From positions 62,001 to 126,000 of the forward strand of contig LSNW01000031.1 of the NCBI GenBank assembly GCA_001566965.1: DNA of 64,000 nt. The letters run 5' to 3'. Shown piece by piece: positions 7,918-17,824 of this stretch (within the stretch, counting starts at the first letter, position 1; each line of letters opens with the position of its first letter). Both the position numbers and the translations under genes were made by a program. A model generated the notes under the pieces. That model searched no databases. It was not told the origin of the DNA and was given only the letters and a program-made list of their open reading frames with translations. The DNA is from Methylothermaceae bacteria B42 (GTDB taxonomy: Bacteria; Pseudomonadota; Gammaproteobacteria; Methylococcales; Methylothermaceae).

Positions 7918-10183
7918 GGCCGGCCAACCACGAAGTGCCGTGATAAATAGCTATGCCCAACAAGATCGCCAACAGCAATGTCACTGTAATATCGAATAGC
8001 GTCCAGCGCAGACTGCGGGTTTCCTGATAGATTGTCACGGTGGTGGCAAGACAGGGCAAGTAGACCATCATCACCACCAGGAACGCCAGTGCGGTGGCTG
8101 GTGAAACGGCTTGCAATAAAAGCGCGCGTAATCCAGCGCCTTCGCCGCTGTATAACACGCCCAGGGTTGCCACTACGTTTTCCTTGGCCACGAAACCAGT
8201 CAGCAGGGCCATCAATAAACGCCAATCCATACCCATCCATTGGCCTACAGGCGCCAACATCCGTCCAACAGCAGCCAGCCAACTATGATCGATACCCGGC
8301 CCCGGGAAACTGCTCAAAATCCAGATCAGCACCGCCATGATCAGGATAATGCCACCGGCACGCCGCAAAAAAGCCAGGCAATGATGCCAGACATCAAGCA
8401 TCACGGTTTTCCAATTTGGCAGGTGATAAAGGGGTATTTCCATAATGAACGCTTCTTGCCGGCCTTGAAAAAGAAAGCGGTGAAAAATCGCCCCCAACAG
8501 AACCAACAGCATCAAATTGAAAACCACCAGACCGGTTGCCACAACCCCCGCCCAGTTGCCAAAAAATATTGGCGTCAGAAATGCCAAGACTCCTAAGCGA
8601 GCGCTGCACGGAACCAGGGGAATCAGAAGGATAGTCAACAACCGGTTCAGTGGTGATTCGAGAATGCGCGTTCCCATCACCGCCGGCACATTACATCCAA
8701 ATCCCAAAAACAGAGGGAGAAAGCTTTTCCCGTGCAGTCCCATCCAGTGCATACAGCGGTCCACCATATATGCCGCTCGGGCTAAATAGCCGCTGTCTTC
8801 CAATATCGCCATAAAAGTAAAAAATACCGCCAATATGGGCAGAAACGTCAAAACGGTTCCGGCACCGCCCAATACACCATCACTCAATAGATCCACCAAC
8901 CACTCTGGCGCTTGCCCTGACAATGCTTGCTTTACCCACGCCTGGGCGGGAACGACGAGGCTCGACTCTAGCCAACCCTGAAGCGGTAAGGCCACGGTGT
9001 AGGTAAGAAAGAAAACCGACCCAAGCACGGCCACCAGTACCAACCATCCCCACAAGGGATGAATGGCAATTTTATCGAGGCGGTCCGTCAGACTAATGCG
9101 GCCACCTTGAATTTCGTGGACCGCAGCTCTAAGTAATCGCGCCACCCATTCATAACGGCTGCTGACAACCGCCAATACAGAGTCTTCATGATGATGCAAA
9201 CGCTCCGAGAGCGACTGCCAACATTCTGTGGGCACCCAAGACTTAACTTTTTCAGTAATTTCCTGGTCACCCTCCAATAATTTCAACACCACCCAATCGA
9301 CCGGATAAGGGCTAGGAACGTAGTCATTCAGTTGTGCCTCGATATCCTTCTTCAAAATCCTGATTGGCCCTTCCAATTCTGGCCGCAGTGGATTGATAGA
9401 CCGGCTCCCTTCCGCCACCGCCACCACCATATCCACTAATTCCCGCACTCCCTCATTGCGGTTAGCCGCCATAGGCACCACGGGAATTCCCAGTGCTGCT
9501 TCCAACACGTGTGGTTCGATTCGAATGCCTTCTTCCTCAGCCAAATCCATCATATTGATGGCAAACACAGCCTTGACTGGTAACGCCAGCACTTCCGCCA
9601 ATAAATACAGCCCCCGTTCCAAATGCGTCGCGTCCGCCACTACGACCACAACATCGGGGTGTTCTTGAATAATGTAATCCCGGGCGATGCGCTCTTCCAG
9701 AGAATTCGCCGTCAGGCTATAGGTGCCAGGCAGATCGATGATTTCCAGCAAAATATCTTCACGGAATTGATGGTGCCCTACCTTCTGCTCGACCGTCTTC
9801 CCTGGCCAATTTCCCACATGTTGATTCAGACCGGTCAATAGATTGAAAATCGTGCTTTTTCCTACATTCGGCTGACCGGCCAAGGCCACCACATAACGCT
9901 TGGGTTCAGCAATAGGCTTGGATTCTTCCATCAGCTCGAGCTCAATCCTGCCTTGACGGCTGACATGAATCTTTTCGGCCTCCCCCCGCCCTAATACCAC
10001 CCGAGTCTCGTGGGCGCGCACAACCACCGCGCCCCGATTCTGCAATACCTCCAGCAGTACGCCCGGCCGAAGTCCCAACGCCGCCATCCGGCTCACAAAG
10101 GTAGGGCCACCTTCTAGGGACTCTATTTTTACCCGTTCACCAGCCGCTATGCGGGCCAGGACGATATCAGATTCACTCATCAT
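7910..10183 (-). CDS. feoB: FeoA-FeoB fusion, ferrous iron transporter
   Basis: This 757-residue protein joins two parts. Residues 1 to about 78 form an SH3-like FeoA domain (VSRMAALGLRPGVLLEVLQNRG). The rest is FeoB, with a G domain starting at GQPNVGKST (about residue 103), IDLPGTYSL for G3, and a membrane core with two gate-type segments (FLPLFLGFGCNVPAVMGTR and FVAKENVVATLG). FeoB carries Fe2+ across the inner membrane with GTP hydrolysis in its cytosolic domain. In most gammaproteobacteria FeoA is a separate gene, so the fusion is worth noting. The downstream overlap with the FeoC-like gene shows an operon. I did not find a clear Fur box in the 137-bp gap upstream. Confidence 0.93.
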   Translation of the reverse strand: MMSESDIVLARIAAGERVKIESLEGGPTFVSRMAALGLRPGVLLEVLQNRGAVVVRAHETRVVLGRGEAEKIHVSRQGRIELELMEESKPIAEPKRYVVALAGQPNVGKSTIFNLLTGLNQHVGNWPGKTVEQKVGHHQFREDILLEIIDLPGTYSLTANSLEERIARDYIIQEHPDVVVVVADATHLERGLYLLAEVLALPVKAVFAINMMDLAEEEGIRIEPHVLEAALGIPVVPMAANRNEGVRELVDMVVAVAEGSRSINPLRPELEGPIRILKKDIEAQLNDYVPSPYPVDWVVLKLLEGDQEITEKVKSWVPTECWQSLSERLHHHEDSVLAVVSSRYEWVARLLRAAVHEIQGGRISLTDRLDKIAIHPLWGWLVLVAVLGSVFFLTYTVALPLQGWLESSLVVPAQAWVKQALSGQAPEWLVDLLSDGVLGGAGTVLTFLPILAVFFTFMAILEDSGYLARAAYMVDRCMHWMGLHGKSFLPLFLGFGCNVPAVMGTRILESPLNRLLTILLIPLVPCSARLGVLAFLTPIFFGNWAGVVATGLVVFNLMLLVLLGAIFHRFLFQGRQEAFIMEIPLYHLPNWKTVMLDVWHHCLAFLRRAGGIILIMAVLIWILSSFPGPGIDHSWLAAVGRMLAPVGQWMGMDWRLLMALLTGFVAKENVVATLGVLYSGEGAGLRALLLQAVSPATALAFLVVMMVYLPCLATTVTIYQETRSLRWTLFDITVTLLLAILLGIAIYHGTSWLAGHA

Positions 10184-10320
10184 GCCGCCATGCTAAATGC
10201 CAACCGAATATTTTGACTCCAACTCGATTGAGCTTATTCGATGCCAGGATAGAAATCCCCCCTCCTCATACCCATCTATATGGGAATGAATCAACTAAAT
10301 ACAAGCTGTGCAGAAAAATC

Positions 10321-11625
10321 ATGAAAACAAGTAACCCGCTCACAATTTGCAACCCTATTCTGATTCCTTTACTCAGGTCTTCTTTTATCGTTGTGACTGG
10401 CCTATTGATTAGCGCCCTAGTGTTGGCCGATTCCACGACTCAAAATTACTTGGCTGACCAACTTACTCGGCAGCAACGAGAAATTCAGGCATTAAAGGAA
10501 AAGATGCAGGAGTTGGAAAAATTGGTGGAATCCCAGGCCAATATTATCCAGCAATTACAAAAAGAAGCATTGCCGCACACCGCTAACCATAAACCTCCCG
10601 CGTTAGCTGCCGAAACGGTGACAAAAAAAGAAACTGATGGAGTCATTTTAGAAGGCCTGAAATTTAGCGGCTTTTTTGACGTCCACGGCTATACTCGAGG
10701 CAACCGTCAACCAAAATTGACATTCGGTACGTTCGAATTGGATTTGGAATACCATCACCCCTCGCACTTTGCCATGAATGCGGCGTTGGTCTGGGATGGG
10801 GACGAAGTGACCGTGGGTACGGGCGTGGTGGACTATCACTGGTTTGGCGATCAAACTCCACCAAGGGGCCGCATCTTTTATCAAAAGGCGGTTCACATCC
10901 AGGCTGGCCGGTTTGATATCCCTTTTGGTAACGATTACCAATTTTTCGCCACACCTGACCGTATCACCCTAACGCCACCCGTCACCACCGAGTTAGTGCA
11001 AGAAGGCGGATTTAACAGCGATGGTCTTAGGCTCTACGGCACTTGGGGACTGGTGGATTTTACCGCCTACTGGGTGGATTCCCTGTACGACTCGGGGGGA
11101 ACATCATTTGGCTCTCGTTTGGGACTGGGACTCAAAGAAAATCTATTTTATGTACACACCCATCAAAGTCCCCGCTCGCTTGATATCGGCGTATCCACAG
11201 TATTGGATTGGGATGAAGACAGCAACCTTGCCAATATTATTTATGGGGCCGATCTAAGCTACAGTGCCCATTTCTTCCAAGTTCTTGGGGAATGGATGTA
11301 CCAGGATAACCGCGAACAAGCCTCGCAAGAGCTGGATGAAATGGCTTGGCACCTGACTCTGATCCTGGAAGCAGAACCTTGGCTAGGCTGGCCTCTGCAT
11401 CCCTACTTACGCTATGGCCGCTGGGATCCGGATTATTCCTTAATCAACCTCGATGAACAAAACTTTGAAATCCACGCCCTGAGACGCTTGACAGCGGGCT
11501 TTAATTATCAACTCAACAAACATTTGGCGTTGAAGCTGGAATATTTCACCCTGTTCGGGCGTCAATCACGCATGCTTTTTGATACGAAAAGCCGGGGACT
11601 TGCCCAGTTGGTTGTGAGTTTTTGA
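10321..11625 (+). CDS. Porin-like outer-membrane beta-barrel with N-terminal coiled coil
   Basis: From the ATG at 10321 (434 residues) there is a signal peptide ending near ALVLADS. A heptad-like segment (RQQREIQALKEKMQELEKLVES) suggests trimerisation. A long run of amphipathic strands follows, ending in the barrel-type terminus LAQLVVSF. The frame continues upstream to 10213, but only the 10321 start gives a good signal sequence. The coiled coil plus barrel layout is shared by several porin-like families; no substrate can be assigned. It is transcribed divergently from feoAB across a short shared upstream region, so iron-related expression is possible but untested. Confidence 0.7.
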   Translation: MKTSNPLTICNPILIPLLRSSFIVVTGLLISALVLADSTTQNYLADQLTRQQREIQALKEKMQELEKLVESQANIIQQLQKEALPHTANHKPPALAAETVTKKETDGVILEGLKFSGFFDVHGYTRGNRQPKLTFGTFELDLEYHHPSHFAMNAALVWDGDEVTVGTGVVDYHWFGDQTPPRGRIFYQKAVHIQAGRFDIPFGNDYQFFATPDRITLTPPVTTELVQEGGFNSDGLRLYGTWGLVDFTAYWVDSLYDSGGTSFGSRLGLGLKENLFYVHTHQSPRSLDIGVSTVLDWDEDSNLANIIYGADLSYSAHFFQVLGEWMYQDNREQASQELDEMAWHLTLILEAEPWLGWPLHPYLRYGRWDPDYSLINLDEQNFEIHALRRLTAGFNYQLNKHLALKLEYFTLFGRQSRMLFDTKSRGLAQLVVSF

Positions 11626-11651
11626 AGGAAGGAAAGCGGTCATAATTCTTA

Positions 11652-11693
11652 TATCTAACCCTGGAAATACCTATCGGCTTCCAGGGTTAGATA
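11652..11693. terminator. Perfect 15-bp inverted repeat, probable bidirectional terminator
   Basis: TATCTAACCCTGGAA (11652-11666) and its exact complement (11679-11693) flank a 12-base loop between two convergent genes. AACTTTTC follows on the right. The place and stem stability fit a transcription terminator serving both genes. Confidence 0.6.
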
Positions 11694-11720
11694 ACTTTTC
11701 TCAAGCAATGAATAATAAAA

Positions 11721-12116
11721 TCACCAGACTTTACGTCCTGTTAACTGCGTTCCTGCCGGAAGCTCACATTCATTCTCTGGAACACAACTGACTATTTCCG
11801 CTTCCAGGGTTGTTGGCGAAGTTATATTGATGGCAATTTCGATACTAGTCGTATCATCAGGGGTCACTTTGATTTGCTTCGCATTGATGGTATCGCCATT
11901 TCTTTTCCCCAGAAAAGCATCCCAAGCACTGCCTCTCCCATCTAAAGTCGCAAAAACAACCCGTTGATCGTCATGTTCATGTAACGTGGTAAACATAATG
12001 GTTTGGCCATTCAACTGAACAGCCCAAATCCCATCATAGGGTCCAGCGGCCAAGCCCCCTCTTGAAAACGGTAATGTTATTAACCCCAAAGCCAACCCTA
12101 TTATTTTATGCTTCAT
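11721..12116 (-). CDS. Small exported protein of unknown function
   Basis: The 131-residue product has a signal peptide (about residues 1-23, ending LAAGPYDG). A compact beta-rich domain follows that opens with GPYDGIWAVQLNGQ and contains two cysteines (CVPENEC), likely a disulfide in the periplasm. A good AGGAGAGG site lies just upstream of the ATG. I do not recognise the family. It stands alone between the terminator and the REC-EAL gene. Confidence 0.6.
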   Translation of the reverse strand: MKHKIIGLALGLITLPFSRGGLAAGPYDGIWAVQLNGQTIMFTTLHEHDDQRVVFATLDGRGSAWDAFLGKRNGDTINAKQIKVTPDDTTSIEIAINITSPTTLEAEIVSCVPENECELPAGTQLTGRKVW

Positions 12117-12277
12117 AATCCTCTCCTCATTTAGCAGGCAAATTATTGCTTAGTTTATTAACGGAAAAGAACCAACCAAGGAACCTGAATTATCCTAACG
12201 TCAAAATAGGATATGAGCAATGCTTGAAGCAAATATTGAAAAAGGTTTGTTATGTAGTTCTTCACATAGTCAGAATA

Positions 12278-13462
12278 TTAAGAAGCTATCTGGTTATGTT
12301 GCAACCAGTGATTTAATTGATGGAACGGCATCGGTCTGGCCATAAAAAAACCTTGGGCGATATCGCAACCCATTTCCTCAAGCAAATCCCAAGTAATCTG
12401 ATCCTCCACCCCCTCCGCCACTACCGTCATACCTAGTTTCTTGCCTAGGAGAATACAAGATTCGACAATAGCTCTAGCTTCGGCATCCTCTTTCATGGCA
12501 AAAATAAAGGACCGATCGATTTTGAGCTCGGTAAAAGGAATCCGGTGGAGTTGTACCATCGATGAATAACCGGTTCCGAAATCGTCGATAGAAAGATAAA
12601 ACCCTTTCATTCTTAGCCGGGTCAAAATGTCCAGCGAAGGGATCAGTTGTTCCATCAACGCGCTTTCGGTAATTTCCAGGGTGATACGGAGAGGATTTAA
12701 TTGCCGCTCCTGAATCATCAAGGCAAGATGTTCCGGAAGGGAGAGATGAGTAATCACTTGAGAAGAAACATTCACCGCTAAGGTAATACTGTCAGACTCT
12801 GCCGGCCATTGACTTAACTGACCAACTGCCTGGCGTAACACCCATTCGGTTAAGTCACCAATAAGATCTTCCCTCTCTGCCAAAGGGATAAAGCATTTTG
12901 GGGGTAACAACCCTAAATGTGGATGTTGCCAGCGAACCAAGACCTCTACACCAACTAACTGTTTTCCCCGCATTTGAATTTTGGGTTGGTAGTGTAGTCG
13001 CAAGTCATCGTTATCTATCGCCTGTTGCAGCTCGTGCCGAGGCAATTCACCACATCCATCTGTTCCTGAATCTTTTTCCAAGGTGTTCGCAGACAAAGAA
13101 TTGAACATTTGCTTTAATTCAGGGAAACGGACAGGTTTACAGAAAGAAGCCAGAATATTCAGGCAACTCTCCGATGCGAAGCGGCGAGCGGCATGCAATA
13201 CGCTTTCATCGTACCCGCTAACCAGAATGATACCGATCTCTGCATCAAGTTCCGCAAGTTTACGAAGCACTTCCACGCCATCCATTTCAGGCATGAGCAG
13301 ATCCAAAATAACCAGATTTAAATTGGGATGGCTACGGTAGAATTCGATAAACGCGCTGCCATTCTCGAAATACAGAGGATCAAAACCATCCTTGGCCGCC
13401 ATCTCACAAAGAAGCTGTCCGAGTTCCGGCTCATCATCCACAATGGCTAGCATCTGCTTCAT
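12278..13462 (-). CDS. Response regulator with EAL domain (putative c-di-GMP phosphodiesterase)
   Basis: The 394-residue protein starts with a receiver domain: acidic pocket DDE at residues 9-11 and phospho-acceptor Asp54 in VILDLLMPEMDG. An EAL domain follows from about residue 135. The signature reads EVLVRWQHP in place of EALVR, and TLEITESAL, SIDDFGTGYSS and LKIDRSFI hold metal-binding and catalytic residues. It should cleave cyclic di-GMP in a phosphorylation-dependent way. It begins 14 bp after the hybrid kinase gene, so the two form a two-component pair. Confidence 0.88.
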   Translation of the reverse strand: MKQMLAIVDDEPELGQLLCEMAAKDGFDPLYFENGSAFIEFYRSHPNLNLVILDLLMPEMDGVEVLRKLAELDAEIGIILVSGYDESVLHAARRFASESCLNILASFCKPVRFPELKQMFNSLSANTLEKDSGTDGCGELPRHELQQAIDNDDLRLHYQPKIQMRGKQLVGVEVLVRWQHPHLGLLPPKCFIPLAEREDLIGDLTEWVLRQAVGQLSQWPAESDSITLAVNVSSQVITHLSLPEHLALMIQERQLNPLRITLEITESALMEQLIPSLDILTRLRMKGFYLSIDDFGTGYSSMVQLHRIPFTELKIDRSFIFAMKEDAEARAIVESCILLGKKLGMTVVAEGVEDQITWDLLEEMGCDIAQGFFMARPMPFHQLNHWLQHNQIAS

Positions 13463-13476
13463 TTTTTCGTATTACT

Positions 13477-15687
13477 TTAAGGTTTACCTTTGAGTAAAGC
13501 AGCGATATTCAACCCTAATTCCAACTTAGTATAGGGTTTTGGCAATAGTTTCGCATCTATATACTTTATTTTATTCAGGCTCATTGTGTTCCCAGCGTGG
13601 CCAGATGTGAGCAAAATCTTGATCTCCGGACGGAGTTGTGCGGCTTGCTGCGCCAGTTGAAGACCATTGATGCCACCGGGCATCACGATGTCGCTGAACA
13701 GCAAATCGATCTCAGCGTGGGTTTTGAGCATTGTCAGCGCTTGCACTCCGTTATTCGCTTCCAGGGTTTGGTAGCCCAAGCTTTGAAGATGGGTGACTGC
13801 CAATGTCAGCAATTCAGGCTCATCGTCTACCACTAAAATTGTCCCCGTCCCGGCAGGAACCGTTTGGTTTGAATCCACTTTCGAACTCAAACAAGTTTCC
13901 GGCTCGGCTATCTGTTCAGCGCGAGGGAAATATAAGCGGAATTCTGCGCCATTGCCTGGCTGGGAAATCACTTGGATATCGCCGCCACATTGCCGGATGA
14001 ACCCATAAACCATAGTAAGTCCCAGGCCGCTTCCCTTGCCCATTTCCTTGGTGGTAAAAAATGGCGTGAATATCTTGCGCCGGACTTCTTCGCTCATGCC
14101 AATCCCGGTATCCCGGATACTAATCACCACATAGTCGCCCGCCGATAGTTGAGGGTGCATTTCTTCCGAAGCCGGCAACAACGTGTAGTTGTAAGTTTCA
14201 ATGATGAGCCGCCCCCCATCTGGCATCGCGTCTCGGGCATTTAGGACAATATTAAGTAATGCGTCTTCGGCTCTTGATTTATCAATATGCACCGGCCACA
14301 ACGCCTCCGCCAATTGCAATTGAAAATCAATATTCGGCGTCAATGATCGTTGCAGCAGTTCAGAGAGATCGAAAATTAATGCATTCAGATCCACCTTTTC
14401 CAGTTCCCCGCTGCCGCCACGGGCAAAGTCGAGCAATCGGCGGGTCAGTTGAATGCACTTTTCTGTCGATTGTTCTATTTTCGTTAGCCACGGTCGCGCG
14501 GTAGTATCCTGCTGCAAATATTCATTGAGGAAATCAAGATATCCCAACACCACATTGAGCTGATTATTAAAATCATGGGCTATCCCTCCTGCCAACTGCC
14601 CTACCGCTTCCATCTTCTGAGAACGGTGTAATGCTTCCTCTTGGAGCTTACGTTGGGTAATATCGGTATAGACCCCCAGCACCCCGATGACCTCCCCCGC
14701 TTGGTTATACAGGGGGACCTTGCTGGTTTCTAAGGTTCTAAGACTACCATCCCTGGCCGTTAAGGGTTCTTCGTATGCTAATTTAGGCTTTTGGGTTTCC
14801 ATCACACGAATATCATCCTGCCGGTAAAGCTCGGCCTGTGGCGCCCAAGCCATTTGCGAATCAAGCTTTCCTACCATTTCCTCCGGTGAGTCCAGACCGG
14901 CATCTTTAGCAAACAGCGCGTTGCAACCTAGATACTTGCTGTCTTTATCTTTCCAGAAGACCCGGACCGGGATCGTATCCAGAATGTTTTGCAGCAGCGC
15001 CTCATGTTCCTTAATTTTTCCCTCCGTGGATTTTTGTTGGGCAATGGCTTTGCGCACAACGGCAAAGGTTTTGACCATGAACCCACCCCAAAGCAATAAC
15101 ATCAGCAAACCTACGAAAAATAGTCGCCAGAAAAGCTGGGCATAGGTTTGATCGAGCTCTCGAGTAAGCGTATGAACCGTATGATCGTGCATGTGACGCA
15201 ACTGTTCAGCCGCAAGATGGGCCTGAGTGAGTTGCTCAAGAAGCGCAGGAGAATGAGACGCCGCCTGCTGATCTAATAAAGGCCGCAGTCGCTGTTCCAA
15301 TTGAAAAAAAGCCGGATCAGACTGAGGCCATTCGAACTGTTGCCGAAGCTCGCGAATTTTGTCCAGCAACAGCCCGATCATTTTAGTATTGGGATGGCTA
15401 GTCACCCCAGTGCTGGAAATAGGCAATTCAGTCAGGCCAGGCAAAATTTGAGATGCCTGGAGATAGATAAACCGGAAACTATCTAACTCATGTTGTAATT
15501 GATATAAAACGGAAATACTGGGTAAATGATAGAGACTAAGAATTTTCTCTTGCTGATTGACTGCTCGCCATTGTTGATACATCAAGGCAAGAAACAATCC
15601 AACCAATGCAAGCCCCAGAAATACCAACGTATAAATATAACGTGGCAGGCTTTCAATCCCCGGCGGGGAACTCCTGGATTTGAACAT
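13477..15687 (-). CDS. Membrane-bound hybrid sensor histidine kinase (PAS-HisKA-HATPase-REC)
   Basis: The 736-residue protein has a membrane helix near residues 17-37. A mostly helical periplasmic sensor region and a second membrane helix near 190-210 follow. A PAS domain with PAC tail (KLAYEEPLTARDGSLRTLE) spans about 230-345. The H box is AGGIAHDFNNQLNVV with His371. The ATPase domain carries N and G boxes (NIVLNARDAMPDGG, GKGSGLGLTMVYG). A C-terminal receiver contains DLLFSDIVMPGG. The likely partner is the REC-EAL protein encoded 14 bp downstream, which would tie the signal to c-di-GMP turnover. The signal sensed is unknown. Confidence 0.88.
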   Translation of the reverse strand: MFKSRSSPPGIESLPRYIYTLVFLGLALVGLFLALMYQQWRAVNQQEKILSLYHLPSISVLYQLQHELDSFRFIYLQASQILPGLTELPISSTGVTSHPNTKMIGLLLDKIRELRQQFEWPQSDPAFFQLEQRLRPLLDQQAASHSPALLEQLTQAHLAAEQLRHMHDHTVHTLTRELDQTYAQLFWRLFFVGLLMLLLWGGFMVKTFAVVRKAIAQQKSTEGKIKEHEALLQNILDTIPVRVFWKDKDSKYLGCNALFAKDAGLDSPEEMVGKLDSQMAWAPQAELYRQDDIRVMETQKPKLAYEEPLTARDGSLRTLETSKVPLYNQAGEVIGVLGVYTDITQRKLQEEALHRSQKMEAVGQLAGGIAHDFNNQLNVVLGYLDFLNEYLQQDTTARPWLTKIEQSTEKCIQLTRRLLDFARGGSGELEKVDLNALIFDLSELLQRSLTPNIDFQLQLAEALWPVHIDKSRAEDALLNIVLNARDAMPDGGRLIIETYNYTLLPASEEMHPQLSAGDYVVISIRDTGIGMSEEVRRKIFTPFFTTKEMGKGSGLGLTMVYGFIRQCGGDIQVISQPGNGAEFRLYFPRAEQIAEPETCLSSKVDSNQTVPAGTGTILVVDDEPELLTLAVTHLQSLGYQTLEANNGVQALTMLKTHAEIDLLFSDIVMPGGINGLQLAQQAAQLRPEIKILLTSGHAGNTMSLNKIKYIDAKLLPKPYTKLELGLNIAALLKGKP

Positions 15688-15745
15688 GAAATCAACTATA
15701 TTTCAGAACATCATCTTGTTTCACAGGATTGCCAACAAATTCCTC

Positions 15746-16598
15746 TCATCCTCCAAAGTCATCATAAAAGATATTCTCCCGCTCCACGCCTAAATTGTTG
15801 AGCAGATTCAACATAGCCTGAAGCATGGGCGGGGGACAGCGCCAAGCGCACATTAAACCGCACCCGGTTACCTTCGGCCGGCGCATTGGCCATAGAGTAG
15901 GCACGGGTGGTGGGCTTTTCCACAACTGCCGAATAGCGCCACCAGTCAAAACGATCCCAAAGATCCTGAAATCGCCGGTCAATCTCGAAATCTGCAAAAC
16001 GTATCCGGCGCGGCCGGGCTTCCAGCAAAATAAACTGGCCCGCGCGGAAGCGCAGCTCCGGCTGTGGCGGCAATTTAATCACTGGCTCTTTAATCAGCGG
16101 CGTCAAGTTGCGATTGGATACCACTGTCCCCTCCCAAATGTTGGATCCCAGAATTTCCGGCGGCACCTTGACCTTAAGAGGCCGCTTGACTGGAATCTGA
16201 CAACTTAATCGCCAGCCTTCCTTCAGTAATCGGGAGGATAATTTTCCCTTTTCCGTCGGCAGCACCGGCCCTGCCCCTTCAACTATCAAGCGGCACTGGC
16301 CACAGGTCCCTTGCCCGCCGCATGCCGAGGGCACATGAATTCCGTGCTCCACCAACGCCCACATCAACTTGGTGCCAGCAGGTACTGTCAAAGTCAGCTC
16401 ATCGTTGATCACCACGGGCACTTCGCCCTCCGGCGCCAGAAACGCTTTGGCAATCAGAATCAGTAAACTCAACAACAGAACCAAAGTAACAAAGACGGTG
16501 ACGCCTATCAGTATCCGGTCCCCTTTGTCAGCAATAACGGCCAGCAGCGGTTCACTCCAGGCCATCAATTTGTCCAAAATCGGGTCGATTGCGTTCAT
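15746..16598 (-). pseudogene. nqrF: nqrF remnant with internal deletion and frameshift
   Basis: The N-terminal part is a clear NqrF: membrane anchor (about residues 28-52), [2Fe-2S] site ACGGQGTCGQC plus later LSCQIP, and FAD motif RAYSMANAP. Directly after FNVRLA the reading frame breaks. The next recognisable sequence, in another frame, is the NqrF C-terminal end, PPMLQAMLNLLNNLGVERE to DDFGG (stop 15746). Roughly 110-120 residues, most of the NADH-binding domain, are missing. The continuing frame adds an unrelated tail ending at 15762. NqrF normally takes electrons from NADH for the Na+-translocating quinone reductase; this version could not. The start overlaps the nqrC stop by 4 bp. Confidence 0.85.
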
Positions 16599-17371
16599 TC
16601 GTCTTTCTCCTGTGATTTTCGCAATCGCTGCAAATAAGGACCGTAACCCTCCGGCCCCAACCAGTAACGGACCAGTTTGTCCACGCCCCGGGTGGTGAGG
16701 GTCGCGCCGGTCAAGCCATCCACATGAAATTCCTTAGAATCTGCACCTGCTTGCCCAACCCGAATGGCTACCCTCCCCTGGTCATCAAAAGCACGCTTTC
16801 CCCGCCACAATGCCTGCCAGCGCCGGCTTGTGATCTCGCCACCAAGCCCCGGGGTCTCCCCTTGCTGATAAAATGTAATCCCAGCGATATGTATCAAGTC
16901 TTGCTCCAAGGCAAGATAACCGTATAAAGTCGACCACAAACCTTTGCCGACAATCAGTAAAATTACTTTATCGAAACCGCCATTATTTTTTACTAAATAT
17001 ACAGGCATGACCTGAGGCCGATACTTCAGGCCAATCCGGTCCCGCGGAATGGATTCCCCATAGCGAGGATCCTTGGCGGCTTTATCGAAATCAAAAGTAT
17101 CGGGATGCAGGTAATCAGGCAGACCGGTTACATCCACCTCCTGGGTGGTTTTGAAATCCACCAGTCTGCTGACGATTTTTTTCTGATAGAGCTCGAAGGG
17201 ATTTTGGGCGGTATCATCTATGCCAGCTACTGCCAAAATGTTTCGAATCCGTTCAAGACGCCGGTTTTGCTGCTGGCGTTCTTCCAGCAGCACTGCCGCG
17301 GAAGTGACCACAAATGAACATACGATCGCCACCCCCAAGACAACCGCAAGCGTTTTTATGATTTGGCGCAT
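16595..17371 (-). CDS. nqrC: Na+-NQR subunit C, orphan
   Basis: The 258-residue protein has the full expected length. It has one N-terminal membrane helix (about 8-30) and the FMN-attachment motif DGLTGATLTTRG (about residue 223), whose Thr carries covalent FMN in the working complex. NqrC passes electrons within the Na+-pumping NADH:quinone reductase. Here it stands without nqrA, nqrB, nqrD or nqrE in the window, and the adjoining nqrF is deleted. In the usual operon nqrD and nqrE lie between C and F; here C runs straight into F with an ATGA overlap. Function as part of Na+-NQR is therefore doubtful unless another operon supplies the rest. Confidence 0.85.
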   Translation of the reverse strand: MRQIIKTLAVVLGVAIVCSFVVTSAAVLLEERQQQNRRLERIRNILAVAGIDDTAQNPFELYQKKIVSRLVDFKTTQEVDVTGLPDYLHPDTFDFDKAAKDPRYGESIPRDRIGLKYRPQVMPVYLVKNNGGFDKVILLIVGKGLWSTLYGYLALEQDLIHIAGITFYQQGETPGLGGEITSRRWQALWRGKRAFDDQGRVAIRVGQAGADSKEFHVDGLTGATLTTRGVDKLVRYWLGPEGYGPYLQRLRKSQEKDE

Positions 17372-17447
17372 ACATTTTTTCGTTTGTTATCCATGGCTAT
17401 GAATCAATATGCGGTCAAAGCCTGGCGAATACAAGCGAGAATTAATG

Positions 17448-17813
17448 TTATTCGCTAGCGCTTGGAGTCAATTGATTCTCCAAAAACTCCTTTAAAGCGA
17501 CAGCGTTGTTATGTTCCCGGTCCGTCGCTGAGTAAAGCAAAGTAATGTTTCCCTTCTTCAAAGCCCGGAGCAAAGGCTGCCAAGCTTCTGGTTTTTCTTC
17601 AAGTTCGCCAAAGTAGCGATTTTTAAATGTCTCCCAGCGGGACGGATCGTGACCGAACCATTTCCTCAACTCATTGGATGGCGCCACTTCCTTTAGCCAG
17701 GCGTCCAACTGCAACGCCTCTTTTTTGACTCCCCGGGGCCAAAACCGGTCCACCAAGTAACGCCTTCCATCAGTGGATGCTGGAAAATCATAGATGCGCT
17801 TGATATGGATCAT
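17448..17813 (-). CDS. DUF488 family protein (YeaO-like)
   Basis: The 121-residue soluble protein carries the family pattern of an N-terminal KRIYDFP, then YLVDRFWPRGVKKE, then WFGHDPSRWETFKNRY, and a C-terminal LLYSATDREHNNAVAL. The biochemical role of DUF488 proteins is not known. It ends the copper block: its ATG is 11 bp from the P-type ATPase stop, so it is probably transcribed with it. Confidence 0.85.
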   Translation of the reverse strand: MIHIKRIYDFPASTDGRRYLVDRFWPRGVKKEALQLDAWLKEVAPSNELRKWFGHDPSRWETFKNRYFGELEEKPEAWQPLLRALKKGNITLLYSATDREHNNAVALKEFLENQLTPSASE

Positions 17814-17824
17814 ATTTAACCTTA

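Noticed and set aside
9500-9530. GGTTCGATTCGAA, resembling a tRNA T-arm
   Set aside because: Lies inside the feoB coding sequence and lacks the remaining cloverleaf arms.
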